The notes under the pieces were generated by a model, which made no database searches, was not told the origin of the DNA, and saw only the letters and a list, made by a program, of their open reading frames with translations. 64,000 nt of DNA, taken from Congeria kusceri. Taxonomy: Eukaryota; Mollusca; Bivalvia; Myida; Dreissenidae. The position numbers were made by a program, and so were the translations under genes. This document shows, piece after piece, positions 37,201 to 43,600 of this stretch (position 1 is the stretch's first letter; the number at the start of each line of letters is the position of its first letter). The stretch covers positions 3,396,404-3,460,403 of the forward strand of contig CM051029.1 in assembly GCA_027627225.1 (NCBI GenBank), given 5' to 3'.

Positions 37201-40200
37201 AATTATAGTCTAAGAGTAAAGAGTATCATGGTGGCGTAAAACGCAGGCTGTTTGCACTCGTCAAGACTGTCATGACATACATGTAACCAATCAATCAAAT
37301 ATTTTGTAAAAGCCTCAAGTATGGTTAACACTGCTATAACAATATTGACTGGAGTGGACCCCTGGATTTATATTGTTATGCATCCCAGCGTTTTTCCTCT
37401 ATACCATTCCCAAACCTATTTTCTGGCTATTTTCCTCAAATTGAAGGTAAAACTTTCCCAAATCAGAGAAAACATATTCATAAAGGACCATTAATGATTG
37501 ACGATGTGCTTTTTAAAAATTTTGTTTTATCCATGCGTCTACCAAAATTCAAATCAGCTACTGTGCACCGCTAGGGGAAGTAACTGCGTTTGGTGGCGCT
37601 GTTATCGAATCGTTTCAATTACAATTCATTGTTTCTTACATACATGGCATCTGAGAATGGGAACCAACTGAATTGCACTGCGTTTTTGCGAGTGGCAATA
37701 AATCATTAAACTAATAATACGGAAAACCCTTCAGGATGCAATATTTTATATAGTTTAAAGGCTTCATTAATGATCAACAAGCAGGTTTTTCTTTCCTTCT
37801 TTGAGACCCACCGAATATCGGCCCTTTCTCCTTGACGTATTTTTCCCCTATGTCATTGAATTCAGGGTTCCCGCTGTCGATCGCCATTGTCGCCAATGGC
37901 GACAAAATAAAAAATTTGGCGACAACTTTTTGAATTTGGCGAAAGTAAGTGGCGACAACTTTTCAAAAATGGCGATTTTTCAAAATTCCACATTTTTTCT
38001 GCGTAATATTTACTTAAAATGACATAAGAGGCTCTGTTTACCAGCCGCTTTACGGCAGTCGCTGTGCAATGGATTTCCGTGATGTAAGCGACACTGCTGA
38101 AATCAATGGAGCGTGCTGATTGCCGGAAAGTGGCAGATTATGGTGATAATTGGGATTATTGGTGGTGTTGTTACAAGTTATCTTAATTGGTCGTCAGTTT
38201 TATTGCTTCAGAGATAAGACAACTGTGAAATGTACCGACTTTGCGCTGAAGTGTGAAGTGTTTGTCACAGTATAGGAAGCAGATTAAAGCCTGTTAGGTT
38301 GACAACAATAACAATCAAAAAGGTAAATATGGATTGTTTTTAGCATAATCGGTGTGTTTAAAGGCAATAATTAAACATTTTGCCTTGATTAGTGCTATAT
38401 AAACATGAGATAATATTCTCTGTTTCACTCGTCAAAATGGCAAGTTCAGAGTGTATAACGCCTGTTAAAAAGTGAACGTTAGATTCAGATGATGTTGAGA
38501 CTCCTTCAAAAATGTATAAAACTCTAAATTCACCAGCTAACAGAAATTTCAAAGACAGTTGGAAATCAGATTTCCCGTTCCTCAAATATGATTCCAACAC
38601 AAAATCTATGCTGTGTGAACTCTGTATATCCTCAAAACTGAGCAATTCATTCACTACAGGATGCACTGTATTGAAAAAGGAGAACATTGTTAAGCATATG
38701 AAAACCAAAGGTGAGATTTACTGTAGAGTGAAGTACACAAATACTTAACTTATTTAACTGTGTTCTGTACAAGGCACTATGTAGTAGTTCATATAATATA
38801 ACGCGTATTTATATTGTTTATATGCTATTATTGTTATTAGCAGAATTTTTAATGTCTTATTTTCTACAATGCAAATTTGGCGACAACTTTGTGAATTTGG
38901 CGAAAGTAAGTGGCGACAACTTTTTGAATTTGGCGAAAGTGGCGACAACTTTTTGATTTTGGCGAAAGTAAGTGGCGACAACTTTTTAAAGCCCAGATGG
39001 AACCCTGGAATTTTCCCCAAACGATCCATTTTCCCCCAAAATTGCCTATATATTAAACAATTAAAAACAACTACGTTTGTAAATATCGTAAGAGTGCAAC
39101 AATAGTAACGATAGTTAAAATGGAGGATATTGAAAGGTAAACATATTAAATATATTAATTCAAACTCAGTTAAATACTCCAATAACATAACAATAACACT
39201 TAAGTGTGTACGGTTATAGGTTTTTATATTTCCCCCAAACTGCCAATAACGCGCTTATATTTTGCCCTAAATCCGGTTTTTCTCACTATTTTTTCCCCAT
39301 AAAAATGAACGGCCCTTTTCCCCCTAAGTCGGAAAAAAACCCTGACAAGGAGATTGTCAATATTGATGTATATTCTAAAATAAATTAACATGCAAACCTG
39401 TGTCTCTGATGCAACTTGTGGAACGAAACTGAAACTTAGACACATTCAAGTCTCAAGTAACACGAGCAATTTCCTGTAAAAAGATGCTTTTCTGAGCTTA
39501 ATTCAAGTACAAGAATAAGTTGAACAAGTTGTTTTCAGACAGGTTTTTTTGTAAGGCTCGGGGGAAGGGGCCCTAGCCTTCAAATATGGGGGAAAAATAG
39601 CGCGTGAAAACCAAATTTGGGGATAATTTTCGCGCGATGTTACTCATAGGGGAATGAAATTTCCAGGTACAAGTTTCATTTTGGGGGAAAACTGCATGAA
39701 TTTAAAGCAAATTTCTGAGGGATGTAGCCTGTATAAGGTTACAGCTGTAGGATAAAAAAAGCCCTGTCAGAATTTAACTTATTGGTTTGACATCCTCTTG
39801 ATAGCTTTTAAAGAATAAGATAAAATTCCCAATTGAGCTGAAAACGACGCTAATTTACCCAATTTGACCAGTACCGTTACTATTCCCAAAGTGGTGAGGA
39901 AAAACGTTGTATCCCAACAGCGTCAAATTTGGGGCCGAAATTCGGCCCCATTCCCAATCTCAAAAAGTATATATTTGTCCCAAATGACAGCCTAAAATTC
40001 CCAATTGAAGCTTTCAAAGCAAAAAAAATAAAAAATATTTTTTATATATATATATTTCAACTTTCAGTTCATCTCCCTATCCAGCTCTATGAGTTGAACC
40101 TTAGTAAATATAATATTGAAAACACTTTTATCATACATGCCATACGTCCCGATCTCGATTTTTTATTTCACCTTAACTTTAGTCATTAGTCAGTATAGTA

Positions 40201-40878
40201 ATCACAATAACTCAAAACTATTTACTTTTTTCAAGATTTTAAATACAGCTGAAATGAAACATGTAACTTAAATCATAACACCAATAATTTATTAAATAAG
40301 TCAAGAAAATAAATAAATAGACGTCTTTCATCTGAGTTCTCGCTAGAATTTCAGAACATGGAGTCCAGGACTCCTTCCTTAGGAAAATTACTCGTCCCAG
40401 TATATATCTTGCGTCAAAACCGAATGCTACCAGGGCCTGGTGACGACATATTTCAAGTTTTAAATCAATTGCTTAAGAAATGTTGACGAATTTCGCTCCA
40501 CAAACTTATCACATTGTATGCAGACAGACCGACAAACCATCCGACAGCGTGACTCCTATATATCCCCTTACAAACTTCGTTTGCGGGGGTATAACTAGCT
40601 TGTCTTAATTTAAATACCTTGTTTAAGCCTTGACTTGTCTTCAGTTGTTTGTTTGTTGTTGTTTTTTTAATTATAGGCTAGTTTTTTTTTCGATTTAATA
40701 ATTTTAGTGTGCAGAAAATAAAAACATTTATTTTAATACATTTATATCTACTGCCCACCTAATTTTTTACACAACATAAAAAAATCAAGTCCATTGCTAT
40801 TGGGAAAAAAATTAAATAAGTACTTACTGCTTGTTTTCCGCGTGTGAGGTCCGTCATTCCACATAAGCGGTCTGCCAT
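17295..40878 (-). CDS. SET-BRCT-tyrosine recombinase-like multidomain gene, copy 1 (nonsense-interrupted)
   Basis: A 21-coding-exon model assembled from GT/AG sites. Exons 5'->3': 40828-40878 (ATG), 39398-39428, 36606-36638, 34948-34977, 33554-33704 (acceptor TG; canonical AG gives 33695), 31941-32151, 31570-31591, 29848-29925, 29605-29727, 29375-29485, 29088-29255, 28742-28822, 27090-27145, 24594-24657, 23423-23547, 22952-23066, 19656-21476, 19208-19267, 18991-19056, 18524-18601, 17295-17506 (stop TGA). Every junction preserves the frame, for about 1228 codons. Domains: SET (about 46-169), Asp-rich exons (about 177-363), BRCT-like (about 364-460), two Cys/His motifs (about 553-571 and 635-654), tyrosine recombinase (about 890-1060), acidic linker, SANT/Myb-like C-terminus (about 1160-1228). 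Codon ~779 is TGA here but TGG in copy 2, which removes the recombinase and C-terminal parts. The tiny exons 2, 3, 4 and 7 are the least certain. Confidence 0.65.
18310..18380. repeat. SINE core fragment (copy at 54646-54716)
   Basis: CAACAGTATTTCAGTCACAT, then GGTCAGTTAACCTACTAACA and CTTTTCCTAGG, matches the non-tRNA part of the SINEs at 24.96 and 41.2 kb. No tRNA-like head is attached. Confidence 0.65.
19656..21476 (-). pseudogene. Exon 17: zinc-finger-like plus tyrosine recombinase-like, nonsense-interrupted (copy 1)
   Basis: One 1821-nt exon, acceptor tttcag|CTCAATG and donor GATGTTG|gtaagt. Its first half ends at a TGA (20590-20592), where copy 2 has TGG (Trp) in identical context. The frame stays open after the stop, so there is one point mutation and no frameshift. 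Three other protein differences from copy 2 are visible: Val->Gly before the stop, and Arg->Leu and Thr->Lys inside the recombinase domain. The Thr->Lys lies just before the STNLRK box II. If translated, copy 1 would make a SET-acidic-BRCT-zinc-finger protein without recombinase. It could be a decaying copy or a null allele. Confidence 0.75.
22395..22902. repeat. 21-bp minisatellite, about 24 copies (unit 1)
   Basis: The unit GTGTGTGAACAAGTGGGGACA (variants with GGTTCA or GAGTTCA) repeats every 21 bp. Because 21 is a multiple of 3, both strands stay open: VCEQVGS on plus, CSHTVPT on minus. It lies in the intron between exons 17 and 16 of the large gene, about 50 bp from the exon 16 donor. I do not regard either open frame as a gene. 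Confidence 0.92.
22952..27145 (-). CDS. Exons 13-16: BRCT-like domain (copy 1)
   Basis: Exon 13, 27090-27145: YAGKCVINILFSGMSVNL (strand 1, FSG). Exon 14, 24594-24657: IFRTCKLVTSAEEADILVLPA (A-D-I-L-V as in BRCT strand 3). Exon 15, 23423-23547: GNGHTKHSTMKLFQCLVG, then IVSAKWVTDSIATGCLQEL. Exon 16, 22952-23066: DERYAV..., GEWSAYENYDPFEFKFLG. The IVS-x-x-W-V-x-D-S-I-x-x-G run followed by a Tyr is the signature of the last BRCT helix. The segment between strand 1 and strand 2 is shorter than usual, so an alternative upstream acceptor for exon 14 (tttttaag|GGATTT) is possible. Exon 17 opens with CVDKEWIFHTIISGKVI, another W-containing BRCT-like stretch, so a second degenerate repeat is conceivable. 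BRCT domains usually bind phosphopeptides; the ligand is unknown here. Confidence 0.65.
24956..25214 (-). mobile_element. tRNA-derived SINE (unit 1)
   Basis: Read on the minus strand it starts with a tRNA-like head: box A TAGCTCAGTTGGTAGAGGG (25187-25205) and box B GGTTTGATCCC (25151-25161). A conserved body follows (CATGAAGTTCTTTCTACGGC, AGTTACTTGCATAAGTATGT, GGAAAAGTGTGAGTTGGTTA), ending near TTTCAACAGTATTTCAG read from the plus strand. It is similar to RUDI-type bivalve SINEs from memory; that name is tentative. It sits in the intron between exons 14 and 13. Confidence 0.8.
25441..26858. mobile_element. Dispersed repeat with 165-bp internal units, GCTCACCTGA ends (unit 1)
   Basis: Starts CAAGAGGGCCATGATGGCCC followed by TAGGTCGCTCACCTGAT, and ends TGAGCACGTTGTGCTCAGGT followed by GAGCTAAAAA. 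These are the same ends as the element at 15.65 kb. Inside, about five near-identical 165-bp units each carry ACTATAGCCATATAAGGAAA, CTGCCCCGCCCCCTGGCGGC and GAACAAATGTTCTGACCAAG. The open frames through it (repeating VLTRFHYSHIRKTAPPPGG) are by-products of the repeat. It lies in the intron between exons 14 and 13. Confidence 0.8.
27300..28200. repeat. Diverged ~145-bp tandem repeat array (copy begins at 63679)
   Basis: About six units carrying GACCTTGACCTTGAG, TAACTGACTCATGCCTTCTG, CACATTGTCTCAATG, TTTCATGAAAATCCTTCAAA and GGTATAGGAGATATGGAGCG. It ends with ACGGATGGACGGACAACGGG, a tail style also seen at 35.7 kb. It lies in the intron between exons 13 and 12; no coding potential. Confidence 0.75.
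28742..29925 (-). CDS. Exons 8-12: tandem-duplicated Asp-rich exons
   Basis: Five consecutive symmetric phase 1-1 exons, 5'->3': 29848-29925, 29605-29727, 29375-29485, 29088-29255, 28742-28822. Each starts with an Asp/Gly-rich run and ends in a conserved tail. Exons 9-11 end PPLDxEKxGATSIVPNxTAG; exons 8 and 12 end VEKERATSM(F/L)xNKT. Their introns are also nearly identical (acceptor ttccttttcag, donor CAG|gtattatt), so exon plus intron were copied together. The product is a highly acidic, probably disordered spacer between the SET and BRCT domains. Because every exon is symmetric, any subset can be skipped without a frameshift, which would make spacer length variable by splicing. Confidence 0.75.
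30964..31463. mobile_element. Possible short inverted-repeat element
   Basis: AGTGACCAGCCAGGCAG at 30964-30980 is the exact reverse complement of 31447-31463. A related CTGCCTAGCCGGT...CCTCAGTAGATTTT stretch at 30999 repeats in direct orientation as CTGCCTGGCTGGT...CCTCAGTGGGGTTTT at 31447. No target-site duplication is clear. It lies in the intron between exons 8 and 7. Confidence 0.4.
31570..31591 (-). CDS. Exon 7: 22-nt micro-exon linking SET to the acidic exons
   Basis: Acceptor atatttcag|CATAATC and donor AAATAG|gtaatg flank 22 nt encoding HNQENEI plus one base. It is the only candidate I found that converts the phase 0 end of the SET exon to the phase 1 start of the acidic exons. Confidence 0.5.
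31941..33704 (-). CDS. Exons 5-6: KMT5A-like SET domain
   Basis: Exon 5, 33554-33704 (or 33695): GYGVFTKKTFAKGEFLLEYT, then GDRIDKDEANRRE and FHGKML. Exon 6, 31941-32151: VDASRTTRNHLGGLVND, then CNSKMKLMIF, PRLCLFAARNIASGEEL and RYDYGDDTNNLPWR. The order GxGVF / KGEFLLEY / VDAS / GGLVND / GEELRYDYGD is that of the SETD8/KMT5A branch of lysine methyltransferases, including the catalytic-site Tyr motif. The usual NHS of box LINHS is N-D-A here. No post-SET Cys cluster follows. The domain would methylate lysine with S-adenosylmethionine if active; the substrate is unknown. Confidence 0.78.
33070..33311 (-). mobile_element. tRNA-derived SINE with intact acceptor stem
   Basis: The head at 33245-33311 (67 nt, minus strand) begins GAGCGGA and ends TCCGCTC, a perfect 7-bp acceptor stem. 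It has box A TGTGGTCTAGTGG and box B GGTTTGATCC. The body continues to about 33070 (ACCGAGGTGCAGTG, TTCACACCGGGCGCTAAAAG). It is a different SINE family from the one at 25 kb and lies in the intron between exons 6 and 5. It is too short and lacks an anticodon arm good enough to be a functional tRNA. Confidence 0.75.
34123..34349. mobile_element. 227-bp MITE, CAGGG ends, TSD CAGTA
   Basis: Starts CAGGGCTTTTTTT and ends AAAAAAACCTG, flanked on both sides by CAGTA. The interior (GCTACATCCCCTCAG, GGTTTTCACGCGC, CCCTTCCCCCGAGCC) matches the element at 39540-39766 in opposite orientation, and both are exactly 227 bp long. Confidence 0.85.
34400..35790. repeat. Diverged tandem array, ~150-bp units
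   Basis: AGGGCCATAATTCTGCC-like starts recur near 35133, 35291, 35453 and 35581. Each is followed by GGTCATTCAACTGTGAAAG, GAGCGAGATCCACCCA and GTTAAAGAGGAGTTGAAAAC. It ends with GACGGACAAGTGCAATGC and CTCTGTGGGGGCATAACA. Exon 4 of the large gene (34948-34977) lies just beside it. Confidence 0.65.
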
Positions 40879-40893
40879 TTATTCTATGTCAAT
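34948..40893 (-). CDS. Exons 1-4: short N-terminal exons of the large gene
   Basis: Exon 1 (40828-40893) contains the ATG at 40878: MADRLCGMTDLTRGKQA, with an in-frame TAA immediately upstream. Exon 2 (39398-39428, FRSTSCIRDT), exon 3 (36606-36638, EDKPKDFIET) and exon 4 (34948-34977, NLHHHAPSF) are 30-33 nt each with GT/AG borders; their phases chain exactly (0, 1, 1, 1). KPKDFI before a SET domain is typical of KMT5A-like proteins, and joining exon 4 to exon 5 restores SFGYGVF. Exons this small found by eye are provisional. Confidence 0.5.
36200..36590. repeat. Dispersed repeat remnants
   Basis: ACCGTATTCTACCGAGTATA and ACACGCACCCGTGTATAACG resemble the ends of widespread DNA-transposon families. 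The stretch closes with CAGTCCTTGAGGTGAGCTAA, a truncated right end of the GCTCACCTGA element type. Confidence 0.5.
36789..37137. mobile_element. 349-bp MITE, CAGGG ends, TSD ATAAC
   Basis: Starts CAGGGCTTTTTCTCACC and ends AAAAAAAGCCCTG, with ATAAC on both sides. The interior carries TTGGGAATTTT and GGGAATATGACC twice. Parts resemble 39.83-39.91 kb in reverse, another decayed copy. Confidence 0.85.
37863..39007. mobile_element. Nested hAT-like non-autonomous element, TSD GAATT
   Basis: Starts CAGGGTTCCCGCTG and ends CAGATGGAACCCTG, with GAATT on both sides. Both subterminal regions carry GGCGACAACTTTTTGAATTT / GGCGAAAGTAAGT tandem units of about 35 bp. It holds one zinc-finger exon remnant (38437-38748). 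The CAGGG ends and this finger suggest a hAT-group element; 5-bp target duplications are reported for some hAT subgroups, although 8 bp is classical. Confidence 0.75.
38437..38748 (+). pseudogene. Transposase N-terminal zinc-finger exon remnant
   Basis: Reads MASSECITPVKK, then an in-frame TGA, then reopens to NFKDSWKSDFPFLKYD, CELC, TGCTVLKK and VKHMKTK. The order W-x-x-x-F-P-F-L-x-Y...C-x2-C...TGC...H matches the N-terminal BED/TTF-type finger of ZNF862/hAT-related proteins. It ends at a plausible donor (AAAG|gtgag) with no second exon, so the catalytic part is missing. Confidence 0.65.
39540..39766. mobile_element. 227-bp MITE, inverted relative to 34.1 kb, TSD TCAGA
   Basis: Starts CAGGTTTTTTTGTAAGGC and ends AAAAAAAGCCCTG, flanked on both sides by TCAGA. 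Its interior is the reverse complement of the element at 34123-34349. Confidence 0.85.
40030..40820. other. Intronic sequence, dispersed-repeat tail only
   Basis: Intron between exons 1 and 2. From 40.33 to 40.60 kb it carries a dispersed repeat tail (GACAGACCGACAAACCATCC, GCGTGACTCCTATATATCCC, TTTGCGGGGGTATAAC) like that at 23.8-24.05 kb. Nothing else is recognisable. Confidence 0.5.
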
Positions 40894-41209
40894 CTGAAAA
40901 TAGGAATTACATGTATGGACTTCTACTAGACAACTCAAATATTCTATTTTGTCCCCACAGATCAATATTGCATTCACTTGTATTCACATTTTTTCCTTGA
41001 TGAAAACACTGAATGGCGGCCTAAATTGTATTCCTATTATAGACTTTTATAATTATTGGTATTATTTGATGTATTTGACAATTTCAATTCGATGTACCTG
41101 TATGTCAATATGATGAAATATGTGCACTGAATTAATTCATAAATTTCAAAATTAACCTAACCACTGTGTTTCACATTTGATACATTGTTGGCTTCAGTGA
41201 ACAGGTTTA

Positions 41210-41645
41210 GTTTTGTTTGTTTAATTGGATTTTTCACTGTTTTCCACAGTATTTCAGTTATATCACCGCGGTCAGTTAACCAACTAACACTTTTCCTGGG
41301 TTAGCTGGTTTACCAGTACGTGTTCATCTGTATTCTCGCGGTACTTAACCTTAAGTATATATTTGGAGCCATAAGGTACAAATAAAATATTTCTTTCAAA
41401 AGTATGCTAACCATTGAACCTTTTTACGAACATTACGACTAGAAATTATGTTTATTAGTATTCTTCATTAAATTATTCTGTTTGTCGATGTATACCATGC
41501 CGCCATCTTGAAAAATTACTAAGTGCACATGCTTATGCCAGTAACTGACAACTGCCCTACTTGAATCAGAAGTAGGGGGAAATGGCCGTAGAAAGGATTT
41601 CATAACCAATCCGCACACAGTTATGTTGCCAGGCCGAAGGTCGAC
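41210..41645 (-). mobile_element. Interrupted SINE fragments
   Basis: The body of the 25-kb-type SINE appears in two parts: 41.24-41.32 kb (CAGTATTTCAGTTATATCAC, CCAACTAACACTTTTCCTGG) and 41.51-41.64 kb (GTAACTGACAACTGCCCTAC, TGGCCGTAGAAAGGATTTC). About 190 bp of unrelated sequence separates them. The tRNA-like head is missing. It lies in the first intron, just inside the promoter-proximal exon. Confidence 0.65.
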
Positions 41646-41658
41646 CATCGTAACTTAC

Positions 41659-41747
41659 CATCGATAAGAAATAACTCCACTTCCATTTTGTTCACAAAAC
41701 AGACAATGACGTCACTGAGCGGAAAAATGTTCGCGCATGCGCATTGG
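41659..41747 (-). promoter_or_regulatory. Probable promoter and first (uORF-containing) exon of the large gene
   Basis: On the minus strand the order is CCAAT (41743-41747), GCGCATGCGC (41733-41742, NRF1-type palindrome), TGACGTCA (41707-41714, CRE). Then comes an exon with ATG at 41686 in strong context (ACAAAATGG), ending at donor GATG|gtaagt (41659). Spliced to the next exon (acceptor at 40893) this ATG gives a 10-codon uORF, MEVELFLIDD, then TGA before the main ATG at 40878. No TATA box. The motif order is typical of broadly expressed TATA-less promoters; the assignment is inferred. Confidence 0.6.
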
Positions 41748-42000
41748 ATTTTAAGTGTGTCGCTTCATAGGAAAAAAAGCGACAAAAAAAGAAAACGACA
41801 CACTGGTGAAAAAAATAACCCGAGGTTAACGACGAATGGGGATACCCTATTTTTTCAATTTTATTTTGTGTTTCATGCAAAATTATGAAGAATAAAGGGT
41901 ATTTATACTTTTGACAAGTGAGGACGTCCTCACTCTGCCACTGAGACCCCACTCGTTGCTGTGCATACCCATTGACGGCCTCAGTGTCCCGTACGTGCAA

Positions 42001-42001
<1 letters not shown>

Positions 42002-42066
<65 letters not shown>
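42002..42066. repeat. (CA)n microsatellite at the duplication junction
   Basis: Uninterrupted CA run. Sequence to the right matches that right of 5.73 kb; sequence to the left (CAGTGTCCCGTACGTGCAAC) has no match left of 5.64 kb. The unit junction is therefore inside or next to this tract. Confidence 0.95.
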
Positions 42067-42070
<4 letters not shown>

Positions 42071-42255
42071 TTGCATACGGTGTAGAGTGAGGACTCAAGT
42101 CGTAGGACCTCCAAATGGGTACACCACATTCCCGTGAAGTAATTTCGACGAAAATTGGTGAGAGCGCGTCTTTTGATACAAACAATATGAATTGATACTT
42201 ATTTTTTAATTTTTTTGTTTATTAAAGAGTTGGACATTTGATATGACATTGAGGA

Positions 42256-42503
42256 CTTTGGACACACCGACTCGCACTGAGGACCCAAGCAGACTGAGGA
42301 CTAAGGACAGTGGGGACGCCACACACACGCACATTGAGGACTCCACCCACTTGAACACACTGACTCGCACTGAGGACTAAGGACAGTGGGGACGCCACAC
42401 ACACGCACATTGAGGACTCCACCCACTTGGACACACCGACTCACACTGAGGACTAAGGACAGTGGGGACGCCACACACACGCACATTGAGGACCCCCACC
42501 CAA
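42256..42503. repeat. 76-bp tandem repeat (unit 2)
   Basis: Copy of the repeat at 5918-6165 with the same three units and 76-bp period. Confidence 0.9.
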
Positions 42504-43122
42504 TGACAGTTTAGAACAATACGCACCTTTAATTAAGAATATATTACATTTTATGATATTCATTTTAAAATATAGAATCTGAAATTTTTAGATTACGTAT
42601 AATGTATTAGAATGCTCCATTTATGTACATGCTTAAAAAGCTATGATGGTAACCATGTGCGACATATTCTACCTGCACGTTTTTAAACAGAAGCGTATTG
42701 AAACTGAAAAAAACGAAGATTATAAAAATAAAATGTATAATTGATAAGGTTTGATCACCTTATTTTGTTTTCGTCCCGAATATACATTGTTGTTGGGTAA
42801 TTTTATTTTATTCAAAGCACTCGGGACAATCCATGCACACCCAGCGTCTTCGTCCTCTCTTTGCCGTAGTTAACCGTAGCTTTCAAACGTTATGTTGATG
42901 CGGTGTCGAGCGTTGCGGCTGATTTCTGAGAGTTAGGCCAGAGTTTTTAATAAGTTGTTTAACGGAAGCGCCGAATCAAATTTGCCGAAAAGTGAAATAA
43001 AAATAAAAAGGGATTTTATATTTTATTTTTATGTTCTGCGCCGCTCTTTACAAAAGTACCGACCTGAAAAAAAGTACATAATACCTTAAGTTAACTTCCC
43101 GTTAAAACGTTGAATGTTGTGG

Positions 43123-43600
43123 TCAATGATGCGGTCTATTTAAGGCAGGTGTGGTGCATGCTATGGTCGATTTCAGGCAGGTGGGCCGAACATTGAGGCC
43201 GATTTCAAACAAGTGAGATAGAGCTTTACGGCAGATTTCAGACAGGTGGGATCGAACGTTGCGGAAGATTTCAGGCAGCTGGAATCCAGTGTTGTTGTCG
43301 ATTTCATTCAGGTGGGATCGAGCGTTGCAACTGATTTCAGACATGTAAGATCGAGCGTTTCGGCAGTTTTCAGGCAGGTGGGATCGAGCGTTGCGGCCTA
43401 TTTCATGGAAGTGGGATAAGCGTTGTGGCCGATTTCAGATAAGTGGAATCGAACTTTGCGGCCCATTTCAAAAAGGTGGGATCGAGCGTTGCTGTCGATT
43501 TCAGGCAGGTGGAATCGAGCGGCGCGGCATATTTCAGACAGGTGGTATCGAGCGCTCTTTTGCGGCCGATATCAGGCAGGTGGGCTCGAGATGGCGATAG
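43123..43600. repeat. 33-bp minisatellite (unit 2)
   Basis: Copy of the array at 6785-7262, with the same number and order of variant units. This indicates recent duplication without unit turnover here. Confidence 0.9.

Larger units (their letters stand above)
37782..39344. mobile_element. MITE split by a nested element, TSD ACAAG
   Basis: Starts CAGGTTTTTCTTTCC and ends GGAAAAAAACCCTG, flanked by ACAAG on both sides. Removing the inner element (37863-39007 plus one TSD) leaves a host of about 413 bp of the CCCC/TTTTCCCC-rich family. Confidence 0.8.
5642..41999. repeat. Large direct duplication, unit 1 (~36.34 kb)
   Basis: Sequence from the (CA)n tract at 5.64 kb matches that from the tract at 42.0 kb, in the same order and orientation. 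The offset is 36,338 near the start, 36,336 from about 15.6 to 22 kb and about 36,379 after 23 kb. The last jump is explained mainly by two extra 21-bp minisatellite units in the second copy. Differences are a handful per kb by eye. Matching is visible up to the right window edge (27.6 kb in this unit). That 27.6-42.0 kb belongs to the same unit is inferred from head-to-tail geometry. Confidence 0.85.

Noticed and set aside
37387..39909. A third nesting level, from CAGCGTTTTTCC to GGAAAAACGTTG
   Set aside because: The ends look alike, but the flanking bases match imperfectly and the span would swallow coding exon 2.
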